DNA of 43,409 nt from DATEVL01 sp035471625 (GTDB lineage: Bacteria > Chloroflexota > Anaerolineae > Anaerolineales > E44-bin32), in contig DATIPT010000024.1 of assembly GCA_035471625.1 (NCBI GenBank), forward strand, positions 1-43,409. Direction: 5' to 3'. Below are positions 16,275-23,464 of this stretch, one piece after another. Position 1 is the stretch's first letter. Every line of letters starts with the position of its first letter. Below the pieces are notes generated by a model. That model saw nothing but the letters and a program-made list of their open reading frames with translations, was not told where the DNA came from and did no database searches. The position numbers and the translations under genes are program-made.

Positions 16275-17234
16275 CTACCGGCGATTCTTTGCCCGGCTCT
16301 CGAGAAGCTCGAGGGCGATGGCGGCGCCTTCGACCGGGCTCTGCCCGAGATAGTGTCCGGCGACTTCGTCTCGCAAGGCTGGATTCAGGTCGAACGCCCG
16401 TCCCCCGTACCCGAACACCGGCGGGGGCTCGAGCTCGGAGAGGCCTCGGGCGATCTCCTGCATGGCAAGGGCCGTCTCGTCTGTTGAGGCGGAAAGGGCG
16501 ACCAGGTCCGGGGCCTGGTCCCTGGCGTAGGCTGCCAGGTCGGAGGCCTCCAGGTTGGCGCCGAGGTAGTCGACTCGCAGGCCGCCGCGGCGCAGGAACA
16601 GGGCCAGCATCAGCGCACCGATTTCGTGCTGCTCCGATGGAGCGCAGCCGACAAAGGCCCGCCGGGCCCCGCGGCGAAGGGGGTACGTCTGGAGCAGGTT
16701 GAGCAGATGGCCGCGCAAGAAGCTGGAGGCGAAGTGTTCTTGGGCGATGCGTATCTCTCCTCGGTGCCAGGCATCACCGATCTCGACTAGGCAAGGGGTG
16801 AGAACCTGAAGGCACACCGTATCCAGATCAAGGTCCTGATGGGCATGCTCCAGCAGAGTGCGAGCGCCGCCTTCGTCGCCGGCTACCAGTTTTCGGAACA
16901 AGGTGCGCGCCATGCGTTCGGTCTGCTCCGGCGAAGCCGGCACTCGTTCGAGGGCGGGAAGCGCCTCCGGCCACCTTCCGCTCTGTATCATGGCCTTGGC
17001 CTGCGCGGAAGCGTGGCGGACCGGGATCCCCGAGTCGACCTCGTGCTTCAACCAGCGCAGGAGGGCGATATCGCGGTCTGAGTACAAGCGGTAGTTGCCC
17101 CCGCTGCGCGAGGGCCGAACGACGTCGTAGCGTCGCTCCCACATCCGCAGAGTCACCGGTGGAACACCGGTCCTCTCCGAGACGGTCTGGATCGTGTGCT
17201 CAGGCACGGTCGAGAAGTCGCCGATCGATGGCAT
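16275..17234 (-). CDS. carH: CarH/LitR-like B12-dependent MerR photoreceptor regulator (copy 2)
   Basis: A 319-residue paralogue of the adjacent regulator, same architecture. The MerR domain covers about 12-70 (TIQTVSERTGVPPVTLRMWE, RRYDVVRPSRSGGNYRLYS). The cap carries W156-x9-E166-H167, and the B12 domain has SEQHEIG with the lower-ligand His203. All motifs needed for adenosylcobalamin light sensing are present. I start it at the ATG at 17234: a TATAAT box at 17268-17263 would place the transcript start near 17256, so the frame's extension to 17279 cannot be translated from that promoter. Ribosome site weak (GAGATCC). It is the first gene of the minus-strand light operon, so it probably controls itself, its paralogue and everything downstream. 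Confidence 0.92.
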   Translation of the reverse strand: MPSIGDFSTVPEHTIQTVSERTGVPPVTLRMWERRYDVVRPSRSGGNYRLYSDRDIALLRWLKHEVDSGIPVRHASAQAKAMIQSGRWPEALPALERVPASPEQTERMARTLFRKLVAGDEGGARTLLEHAHQDLDLDTVCLQVLTPCLVEIGDAWHRGEIRIAQEHFASSFLRGHLLNLLQTYPLRRGARRAFVGCAPSEQHEIGALMLALFLRRGGLRVDYLGANLEASDLAAYARDQAPDLVALSASTDETALAMQEIARGLSELEPPPVFGYGGRAFDLNPALRDEVAGHYLGQSPVEGAAIALELLESRAKNRR

Positions 17235-17253
17235 CTTGGATCTCTGAGAACCC

Positions 17254-17295
17254 TGTACAAACATTATACACAGGCCCAAGGTGGGCCACCGTCAA
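17254..17295 (-). promoter_or_regulatory. Operon promoter with CarH-type operator
   Basis: On the plus strand TGTACA (17254-17259) and TATACA (17265-17270) form two TnTACA elements exactly 11 bp apart, the spacing reported for CarH direct repeats. On the minus strand the second element overlaps a perfect TATAAT (17268-17263). TTGACG at 17295-17290 could be the -35, but the spacer would be 21 bases, long even for MerR-type promoters, so activation or a different -35 is possible. Binding here would occlude RNA polymerase in the dark. This is pattern matching, not a demonstrated site. Confidence 0.55.
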
Positions 17296-17298
17296 AGC

Positions 17299-17325
17299 AA
17301 AGACCCGGCCAACGGCCGGGTCTTT
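17299..17325 (-). terminator. Intrinsic terminator after the PKD-domain gene
   Basis: A perfect 12-bp inverted repeat, AAAGACCCGGCC and GGCCGGGTCTTT, with a 3-base loop. Read on the minus strand it lies 30 bases after the PKD gene stop and the stem ends in TTT followed by GCTTTG. It separates that gene from the promoter of the light operon. The stem is symmetrical, so it could also act on the other strand. Confidence 0.75.
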
Positions 17326-17354
17326 GATCCGCGTTTCAGCAGGGGGAGGGCGGG

Positions 17355-18884
17355 CTACTTCTTGCCGCCGCGGCCCCCCTTGGCTGGGCCATAGGTTTCC
17401 TGCAGGGTCGCCTGGACGCAGTGCCAGTCGCCAGCGCAGGCGCCGTCGGCCAGGGCCTGGACCTGCTCGACCGAGATTCGGTAGCGGGCGGCCAGCCGGG
17501 TGGCGAGGCGGGATTGCTGCTCGGTCTGCTGCTGCAACCGTTCCTGCTCTCGCTCCTGCTTGCGCTCCTGCTGCTCCGCCTGGCGGGTCTCTCGGACGCC
17601 GGCCTCAAGGACCGCATCCAGATCCCCCTCGTCGCCGGCCAGGCCCATCGCCTGCTTGATCTCGCCCCACGAGTAGCCCTCGGCGTGAGCCGCCGTCAGC
17701 GATTCCAGGTCCCCGCCGGTTTGCTCGGCCAGCCGGGCGGCCTGGCGAAGCTGGGATAGCGAGATGCCTTCAGCCAGATAGGCGTCGATCTCGGACGGGT
17801 CCAACTCCAGGTCGTCCGCCATTCGATAGATCCGGCCGAGCTCTCCGGGGTTGGCGCCGCCGGCGGCCCGCTCGAGAGCATCATAGAAGTCGGCCTGGTA
17901 GCGGGTCACCGCGCGCACCGCGGTCCGGATTTCACCGACCGAAGCCTCCCCGGAAACGACGATGTCGAACAGCTCGCGAAGGCCGACGTCGGCAAGGGTC
18001 TCGGATACTCGATCCAATTGGGTCAGCAGGCCCCAGCCTGTCCCGTCGAGCTTCCACTGGAGGATCTCCTCCCAGGTGAGGTCCTCCATCGTTTGGGCCA
18101 GCTTGTAGGCGTGCCATAGGCGGCCGTATCCCAGCACCTGCCCGGTCAGGTCGCCGCCCTTGATCCCGAAGATCTCCTCGCAGGTGTAGAGCGTACCGGC
18201 CTGGTTCGGGAAGAGGGTGTTGATTCCGTCGGCGATACGTTGCGCCATCGGGTGGCAGGCCTCGGCCTCCGGGTCGTCGACCAACACCGGCAGGGTGGCA
18301 GTCGCCGTCAGGCCGCAATCGTCTGTAACCTGGACTGCCGCCTGGTACTTGCCGCCCGCCGAGTACGCGAAGGTAAGCTCATCGGTTCCGGGTTCGAAGA
18401 TGCCGTCCCCCTCGGGATCCCAGGCGTAGGCGTACGGGGGCTCCCCGCTCGTGGCCGAAGCGGTCAATGTGATGGAAGCCTGACTATCGATCAACGGGAG
18501 CAGGGGCGGAAACGGGTCACTTGTCAGGCTGACCTGGGGACCGATCACGACGGTCCCGCCGAGGGTCGTCTGCACCGCGGGATCGGACGAATCGGTGATC
18601 AGCAGCGACCAGGCGTACTCCCCGGCAGCGCCGTATGTGTGATCCACAATCATGGTTGGGTCGGCCAGGCCACCGTCGAGCTGGGCCTCGCCGTCGCCAA
18701 AGTCCCACACGAATTCGAAGGGCGCCGTCCCGCTGATCCCGGAGACGTCGAAGGTGGCCTTCACGGTGGCCTCCTGGCAGACGGAGGTGACGCTGACCCC
18801 CGGTGCGTCCTGTGCCAGGGCCGCCACCGGGACAGCCAGGAGTGAGAGCAGGATCAGGCCGGTCAGGATGCGATGGAGCTTCAT
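17355..18884 (-). CDS. Secreted protein with two PKD domains and helical C-terminus
   Basis: A 509-residue exported protein. A signal peptide (KLHRILTGLILLSLLAVPVA, cleavage after ALA near residue 25) is followed by two PKD-type beta-sandwich domains: the first contains FVWDFGDGE and HTYGAAGEYAWSL, the second YAWDPEGDGIFEPGTDE and YSAGGKYQAAVQVTDD. The C-terminal half is helical and acidic, with a Glu/Gln/Arg-rich coiled coil (about 435-465) and a basic GRGGKK end. Cysteines near the C-terminus (GACAGDWHC) may form a disulfide. Start ATG 18884 has GGAGGT 7 bases upstream. It is divergent from the ECF sigma gene, so it could be a target. PKD domains usually mediate surface adhesion or binding; no catalytic motif was seen. 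Confidence 0.85.
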   Translation of the reverse strand: MKLHRILTGLILLSLLAVPVAALAQDAPGVSVTSVCQEATVKATFDVSGISGTAPFEFVWDFGDGEAQLDGGLADPTMIVDHTYGAAGEYAWSLLITDSSDPAVQTTLGGTVVIGPQVSLTSDPFPPLLPLIDSQASITLTASATSGEPPYAYAWDPEGDGIFEPGTDELTFAYSAGGKYQAAVQVTDDCGLTATATLPVLVDDPEAEACHPMAQRIADGINTLFPNQAGTLYTCEEIFGIKGGDLTGQVLGYGRLWHAYKLAQTMEDLTWEEILQWKLDGTGWGLLTQLDRVSETLADVGLRELFDIVVSGEASVGEIRTAVRAVTRYQADFYDALERAAGGANPGELGRIYRMADDLELDPSEIDAYLAEGISLSQLRQAARLAEQTGGDLESLTAAHAEGYSWGEIKQAMGLAGDEGDLDAVLEAGVRETRQAEQQERKQEREQERLQQQTEQQSRLATRLAARYRISVEQVQALADGACAGDWHCVQATLQETYGPAKGGRGGKK

Positions 18885-19077
18885 GGTTTCCACCTCCAGG
18901 GCTCAGGGAAGACTGCCACAGCGGGCACGGGAGTCCGCTCACAGGGGAAACGGCCTTTCCCGGCGGCTGTTACGCCAGGGCTCTGGGACACCGGTACCGA
19001 TTCCCGCAGGCGGCATTCGGCGGGTATCCTTATCTGGGGACCGGGCCCCGTAACGGCCAGCCCGCTCCCTCGTTCTC
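18885..19077. promoter_or_regulatory. Divergent intergenic region between PKD protein and ECF sigma
   Basis: This 193-bp spacer must hold the promoters of both divergent genes. I see an inverted repeat GGGAAA-N5-TTTCCC at 18945-18961 that could be an operator or small hairpin. No convincing -35/-10 pair was found, and no Shine-Dalgarno precedes the sigma factor ATG. An ECF-type promoter recognised by the neighbouring sigma factor is possible but was not identified. Confidence 0.35.
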
Positions 19078-19623
19078 ATGAGCGAGACACCCACCGATGC
19101 GGTCCTTGTCGAGCGTGCCCGGAAAGGGGATGTGGCGGCCTTTGCCGATCTCTACCGGCGCCACTTCGACCCGATCTACCGCTATCTGCGCGCCCGGCTG
19201 GTGGACGAGGCCGACGCGGAAGACCTGGCGGAGGTCGTCTTCTTGCAGGCCTTCCGCTCGCTCGATCGGTACCGGGAAAGAGGACATCCGTTTTCGGCCT
19301 ATCTGTACCGGATCGCCCGGAACGCCTTGGCCGACCACTACCGAAAGGCCGGGCGCGAGGTCGGCCTGGACCATGCCGAAAGCCTGGCTGAGCCGGGAGC
19401 CACACCGGATGAGCACCTGGCCCGCCAGGAGGAGATCGCGGCGATGAGGAACGCCCTGGCTGCGCTCTCGCCCGATCATCAGGAGGTCATTCGCCTGCGC
19501 GTCCTGCTGGATTTGTCGACCGAGACCACGGCCCAGTGGATGGGCCGCTCGGAGGGCGCGGTGCGGGTGCTGCTGTTCCGAGCGCTTGGCGCGCTGCGCA
19601 GCAAGATGAAGGATGGAACCTAG
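19078..19623 (+). CDS. ECF-family RNA polymerase sigma factor
   Basis: A 181-residue sigma-70 family protein with only regions 2 and 4. Region 2 (about 20-90) includes FADLYRRHFDPIYRYLRARL, DAEDLAEVVFLQAFRSLDRY and FSAYLYRIARNALADHYRK. Region 4 (about 125-180) has LSPDHQEVIRLRVLLDLST and the helix-turn-helix ETTAQWMGRSEGAVRVLLFRAL. It directs RNA polymerase to a special promoter set. The ATG lacks a visible ribosome site, so translation may be leaderless. The downstream DUF5667 gene overlaps by 11 bases and is likely its partner. Targets are unknown; the divergent PKD gene is the nearest candidate. Confidence 0.92.
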   Translation: MSETPTDAVLVERARKGDVAAFADLYRRHFDPIYRYLRARLVDEADAEDLAEVVFLQAFRSLDRYRERGHPFSAYLYRIARNALADHYRKAGREVGLDHAESLAEPGATPDEHLARQEEIAAMRNALAALSPDHQEVIRLRVLLDLSTETTAQWMGRSEGAVRVLLFRALGALRSKMKDGT

Positions 19624-20461
19624 GGTGGACGCCCGGCAAGGCCGTCAGGCCGACGAGCTCGATCGCTCGATCTCCGGCCGCGAGGCCGCGAGCCCTGAGA
19701 TTAGGCCGCTGGCCGATCTGGCGACGAACCTGCGGGCCTCGCTCGCGCCGGCGGCGCCGCGCGCTCCGGCGCGGGCCCGGGTCTGGGCGCGCCTCGAGCC
19801 GCAGCTGACGCCGAAACCGAAGCACTGGGCGCCGGGCTGGATCCTCCGGCCGGCGGCGGTCCTGGCGAGCGTGATGCTGGTGCTGATGCTGGCGACGGGC
19901 ACCACCGCCGCCTACGCGGCCGAGGGCTCCCTTCCGGGAGATGCCCTGTACCCGGTCAAGCGGGGGTTGGAGACGGCGCGGCTGGCCCTGTCCTTCACGA
20001 GCGAAGGTGATGCCGACCTGCAGGCCGCCTATGCCGACCGGCGTCTGGCAGAGCTGGAAGCGCTCACCGGGCTGGGTCGGTGGGAGGACGCTGAGTCGGC
20101 GATGGAATCGTACGCCGCGGCGATCGACGGCCTAGTGTCTCAAGATGAGGGAGACGCCGGTCAGCTTCAGGCCAAGCTCCAGCATCACATCGAGGTTCTG
20201 GAGCGGGTCCGTGAGCAAGCCCCGGATGCGGCCGTCCCCGGACTGACCACGGCGCTGGAGCGCGCCGCCCAGGGATTGGAGAAGATCGGCAAGGGCCGTG
20301 GCAACGACCCGGAGTGGGTTCCCCCGGGGCAGGAGAAGAAGGATTCGGAACTCGAAGGGGAAGCCGGTCCGGGCAACGAGCCCGAACGCGGCGGGAAGGG
20401 GCGAGGCCGCGGGACGAGGACCCCGCCCGGCCTGGAGCGGACTCCGGAACCCGGTCCTTAG
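19613..20461 (+). CDS. DUF5667 protein, probable sigma-factor partner
   Basis: A 282-residue protein with a cytoplasmic N-terminal part of about 75 residues, one membrane helix (about 80-98, VLASVMLVLMLATGTTAAYA) and an extracytoplasmic DUF5667-like domain (SLPGDALYPVKRGLETARLAL is the recognisable core). The tail is rich in Gly, Pro, Glu and Arg. It starts inside the sigma gene, an 11-base overlap. Topology and location fit an anti-sigma or signalling partner, but no zinc-binding anti-sigma motif is present, so that role is inference. Confidence 0.82.
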   Translation: MEPRVDARQGRQADELDRSISGREAASPEIRPLADLATNLRASLAPAAPRAPARARVWARLEPQLTPKPKHWAPGWILRPAAVLASVMLVLMLATGTTAAYAAEGSLPGDALYPVKRGLETARLALSFTSEGDADLQAAYADRRLAELEALTGLGRWEDAESAMESYAAAIDGLVSQDEGDAGQLQAKLQHHIEVLERVREQAPDAAVPGLTTALERAAQGLEKIGKGRGNDPEWVPPGQEKKDSELEGEAGPGNEPERGGKGRGRGTRTPPGLERTPEPGP

Positions 20462-20512
20462 GGCGATCCAGCTCCGGGGATGCCAACTCGATCGCCATGC
20501 GTTTCAAGCAAG

Positions 20513-20540
20513 AACCGGCCCGCAATCCTGCGGGCCGGTT
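20513..20540. terminator. Bidirectional hairpin terminator
   Basis: An 11-bp inverted repeat, AACCGGCCCGC and GCGGGCCGGTT, with a 6-base loop. On the plus strand it is followed by CCTTTCTT, 51 bases after the DUF5667 stop; on the minus strand it follows the tetraheme gene stop by 41 bases and is followed by CTTGCTTG. It sits between convergent genes and probably serves both. Confidence 0.75.
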
Positions 20541-20581
20541 CCTTTCTTGCTGGAGACTCGGGCGGCTGGCGGTGGAGAACG

Positions 20582-22045
20582 CTACTCCGTCGGTAGGGTT
20601 TGCGCGTATCCCAGGACGTCGAGGACGTCCTGCAGCGTCCAGCCCGTGTCCTCCGAGGCTGGCATCCCTTCCCCAGGTTGTCCGAAGCGCACCTTGTGTA
20701 CGAACTCCCACGGGTTGTCGACGGCGATCGTGCCCAGGTACTCGGGTTCGGCGTCGTCGCCGAAGTTGAGCGTCCGGCCATCCTCCCCGTGACAGGCGGT
20801 GCAGGCGCTGCTGTAAAGCTCCTGTCCGTGCCCGGCATCGAAGGCCACGGGCGCTTTCGCGCTCGCATCGATGACCGGAGCGAGGTCGACCAGCGCCTCC
20901 TTGAGGAAGGTGATCAGGTCGGTGAGGGCCTCCGGGCCCATCGCCGAGTAGTCGTGATCGGCGTCGACCTCGCCGGAGAGCATCTGGAGGAGTTCTTCGG
21001 CCGACTTGTCCTGCGCGCCGAAGACTCCGGGGAAGCCGGTGAAGTGCGAGCCGGAGCCGTAGGCCCCGTCGGCACCGGCGTAGTCCCACCCGTGGCATTC
21101 CTTGCAGCGCCAGGTGTCGCCGCCGCTCCGCTCATTGGTGGACTGCCGGGCCCATAGCGGGTTGTCGCCGTCCGGCGTGTCGAGTCCGACGGTCGTCCAC
21201 CACTTGTCGTAGAGCTTTCCGCCCTCGGAGACCGACCCGCCCACGGACGCTTCGGTGGGCAGGGTTTGGGCGAAGGTCAACACATCCACCACCTGTTGCA
21301 GGGTCCAGCCCAGGTCGATGGCGGCAGGCATGGCGGTGCCGGGTTGCCCGGCCCGGACCTTGTGGATGAACTCCCAGGGATTGTCGAGGGCGATGGTGCC
21401 GAGGTATTCCGGCTCGGCGTCGTCGCCGAAGTTAATCAGGAGTCCATCGGCGCCGTGGCAGGCGGTGCAGTTCCCCTCATACAGCTGCGCTCCAGCCTGC
21501 CCATCGCCTCCGATCGCGGCCTTGGTTTCGGCATCGATGAAGGGCGCCACATCCACCAATTCTTCCTGGAGGAAGGTCGCCAGGTTGGCCAGCGAGTCGG
21601 TGCCCATCGCCGAGAAGTCGTGATCGGCATTGGCCGAGCCGTCTAGCCAGGCTAACAACTCGGCATCACTCAGGCCGCTGGAGCCGAAGACTCCGGGGAA
21701 GCCGGTGAAGTGCGAACCCGAGCCGTAGGCCCCGTCGGCGCCCTGGTAGTCCCACCCGTGGCACTCCTTGCAGCGCCAGGTGTCGCCGCCGGTTCTAGTG
21801 TTGGTGGATTGGGAAGACCACAGGGGCTGATCCCCCGGGGGTTGATCGACGCCGGCTTCTCGCCACCATCGATCATAGAGCCGTCCGCCCTCTGGGGCCG
21901 AGCCCGAGAGTTCAACCTCGGGCTCCGGCTCTGGGCCGGGCGGTGGGGCGGTGGGTGTTTCCGGGGCGGTGCAGGCCCCCAGGGCCACCATCAGGCCGAG
22001 CGAAAGGGGGGCGAGCGTTCGGAGGTGTATATGCACAATCCGCAT
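20582..22045 (-). CDS. Tetraheme cytochrome c lipoprotein built by internal duplication
   Basis: A 487-residue exported protein with a lipobox (VALGAC, Cys25), a Pro/Glu-rich linker and two tandem copies of a ~222-residue module. Each module has CKECHGWDY followed by GADGAYGSGSHFTGFPGVFG, then an acidic helical region and a CTACHG motif, so four CxxCH hemes in all (near 92-96, 193, 314 and 414). Each module ends in a cytochrome-c-like LGWTLQ/TGWTLQ-DVLxFAQTLPTE helix. It should be anchored to the outer face of the membrane and carry electrons. It is the last gene of the respiratory cluster, followed by a terminator. The start codon lies only 1 base after a GAAAGG, so the exact start is uncertain. 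Confidence 0.88.
   Translation of the reverse strand: MRIVHIHLRTLAPLSLGLMVALGACTAPETPTAPPPGPEPEPEVELSGSAPEGGRLYDRWWREAGVDQPPGDQPLWSSQSTNTRTGGDTWRCKECHGWDYQGADGAYGSGSHFTGFPGVFGSSGLSDAELLAWLDGSANADHDFSAMGTDSLANLATFLQEELVDVAPFIDAETKAAIGGDGQAGAQLYEGNCTACHGADGLLINFGDDAEPEYLGTIALDNPWEFIHKVRAGQPGTAMPAAIDLGWTLQQVVDVLTFAQTLPTEASVGGSVSEGGKLYDKWWTTVGLDTPDGDNPLWARQSTNERSGGDTWRCKECHGWDYAGADGAYGSGSHFTGFPGVFGAQDKSAEELLQMLSGEVDADHDYSAMGPEALTDLITFLKEALVDLAPVIDASAKAPVAFDAGHGQELYSSACTACHGEDGRTLNFGDDAEPEYLGTIAVDNPWEFVHKVRFGQPGEGMPASEDTGWTLQDVLDVLGYAQTLPTE
20595..21930 (-). repeat. Tandem intragenic duplication, 666-bp period
   Basis: The two halves of the tetraheme gene match at DNA level with an offset of exactly 666 bp (222 codons). 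The best conserved blocks are 21016-21123 and 21682-21789, covering the CKECH heme and the glycine-rich loop after it, with only scattered differences. The CTACH blocks around 20700-20820 and 21360-21480 also match. The rest has drifted, so the duplication is not very recent but selection or gene conversion has kept the heme loops alike. Confidence 0.85.
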
Positions 22046-22099
22046 CCTTTCTCAATGGATCGCCGCGAGCCTCTTCGAGAAGGCTGTCGCCAAAGAAGG

Positions 22100-22131
22100 A
22101 CTGCAGCCCTGAAGAGATTCAGGGCTGCAGT
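22100..22131 (-). terminator. Hairpin terminator after the hexaheme gene
   Basis: A perfect 14-bp inverted repeat, ACTGCAGCCCTGAA and TTCAGGGCTGCAGT, with a 4-base loop. Read on the minus strand it lies 49 bases after the hexaheme stop and is followed by CCTTCTTTGG. It may end the Alternative Complex III transcript or attenuate transcription into the tetraheme gene. Confidence 0.65.
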
Positions 22132-22179
22132 GGACAAACTGTACGATCGGGAAGACTTGGGTCGAACCCAGGATCGCCC

Positions 22180-23229
22180 CTACCGCATCGCTTCCAGCGC
22201 CGACTCGAGCAGGGCCCTGGTGTACTTCGAGTTGTGGACGCCCATGCTGTTGTCGTACACCACGATCTTGTAGTTCCACATGGCGTTGCCCACGGCCTCG
22301 GTAACGACCAGGGGCTTATCCGCCGACGGATTACTGAACGTGCCCGTCGCGGCGTCGTAGATCCCCCACAGATCGGTCTCCGGGTTCAGCAACTTCTCGT
22401 CGACGAAGATCGTGTGGAGCTCCTCTAGCATTGCCTCGATCTCGGTCTGCACGCCGTTGATGTCGAAGTCCTCGGCGTCGGCATGGCAGGCCTGGCAACG
22501 CTCGACCTCGGGCTCGTAGGTGTGGTTGCGCTCCTCGCCCATGTGGCAGCCGACGCAGGTCTCTTCGACCATGGCGTAGTGCGGGCTTGGATCGCCGGTC
22601 ACACCCGATCCGCCTTCGCCGAGCATCATCGGGGCCGGGATTCCGTAGTGAGGCCCGTAGCGCGACGACGTGACCGTGATGTTCCCGCCGGCGGCTTCCG
22701 GCAGGTCATTGCGGACCTGGTGGCAGGCGGCGCACAGATTGCCGTCGCCCCCGTCGTACGTGCCGAAGGTCTTCTCCATCAACACCGGCTGACCGCCACC
22801 CGTGAGCGAGAAGTCCGCTCGGGTGTAGGTCGTGTGGATGTTGTGGCAGGTTCGGCAGTCGAACGGCGAGACGTTGACGATGCCTTCAACCGACGGGTCG
22901 TGCGGGGGCAGGCCGGCGTTGATGCGGGCCTTGGCGCCCTCCGTGCCGTGGCATCCGGCGCAGGCCGTGTTCTCACCCCGGATGAAGGCTTCGCCCGTTC
23001 CGTGAACGGAGCTCTCGCGGAACTGGGCTTCCTTTGACACGATCAGGGTGGTGTCGTTGTGGCACTCGGTACAACTCAGGTCGGCGGCCGAGACCTCGCC
23101 AGCAGGGCCGGCGGGGCCCGCAGGACCGGCCGGCCCTGCTGGACCGGCGGGGCCCTGTTGAGCACAGGCCGCCAGAACGAGCACGCCACCTACCACCAAG
23201 GTCAGGATGGCTGCGGTTCTTCGGGTCAT
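22180..23229 (-). CDS. Hexaheme cytochrome c lipoprotein with collagen-like linker
   Basis: A 349-residue exported protein. The lipobox LAAC places the lipid on Cys22. Directly after it comes a six-fold Gly-Pro-Ala repeat (26-44), a collagen-like stalk. The rest carries six CxxCH motifs in order: CTECH (53-57), CAGCH, CRTCH, CAACH, CVGCH and CQACH, with extra histidines such as SSVHG, HNIHTTY, HYAM and NHTYE that could be axial ligands. This resembles cytochrome c554/c3-like multiheme proteins. It probably acts as an electron relay outside the membrane next to Alternative Complex III. The 150 C-terminal residues are heme-free, with a long helical EAMLEELHTIFVDEK region. GGAGGAG lies 10 bases before the ATG. 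Confidence 0.9.
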   Translation of the reverse strand: MTRRTAAILTLVVGGVLVLAACAQQGPAGPAGPAGPAGPAGPAGEVSAADLSCTECHNDTTLIVSKEAQFRESSVHGTGEAFIRGENTACAGCHGTEGAKARINAGLPPHDPSVEGIVNVSPFDCRTCHNIHTTYTRADFSLTGGGQPVLMEKTFGTYDGGDGNLCAACHQVRNDLPEAAGGNITVTSSRYGPHYGIPAPMMLGEGGSGVTGDPSPHYAMVEETCVGCHMGEERNHTYEPEVERCQACHADAEDFDINGVQTEIEAMLEELHTIFVDEKLLNPETDLWGIYDAATGTFSNPSADKPLVVTEAVGNAMWNYKIVVYDNSMGVHNSKYTRALLESALEAMR

Positions 23230-23464
23230 AGAAACACTCTCCTCCAGATTCTATAGTGCAGTCCCACAAGAAGCCGAACGGTCTCTTCGCTTGCTCTCAC
23301 CTCCTTCCAATCCTCTGGCTAGGGCCTCATCCCCGCTCCGAGAGCTGCCCAATAGGCAAGGGGGCGGACGGGCGGGCTATTCACGGATATTGTACTTTTC
23401 CCACCTCCTTTAGCCGAATCCACTTCGAGGGATCGGCCTGGAAAGCGGCTCCTGGCGGGTCGGC
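23230..23464 (-). promoter_or_regulatory. Leader region of the hexaheme gene
   Basis: This 235-bp spacer lies between two minus-strand cytochrome genes. On that strand it carries two strong Shine-Dalgarno-like sequences, AAAGGAGGTG near 23402-23412 and GGAAGGAGGTGAG near 23300-23312, without a convincing following gene. The first precedes a 22-codon GTG frame by about 15 bases. The region may be a leader peptide remnant, an mRNA processing site or chance. No terminator was seen after the triheme gene, so readthrough is likely. Confidence 0.3.

Noticed and set aside
17290..17295. TTGACG as a standard -35 for the light operon
   Set aside because: The spacer to TATAAT would be 21 bases, too long for a normal sigma-70 promoter; kept only as a possibility within the promoter entry.
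23100..23156. Short tandem repeat in the hexaheme gene as a CRISPR or VNTR element
   Set aside because: The repeat is the coding sequence for Gly-Pro-Ala triplets, with no spacers.
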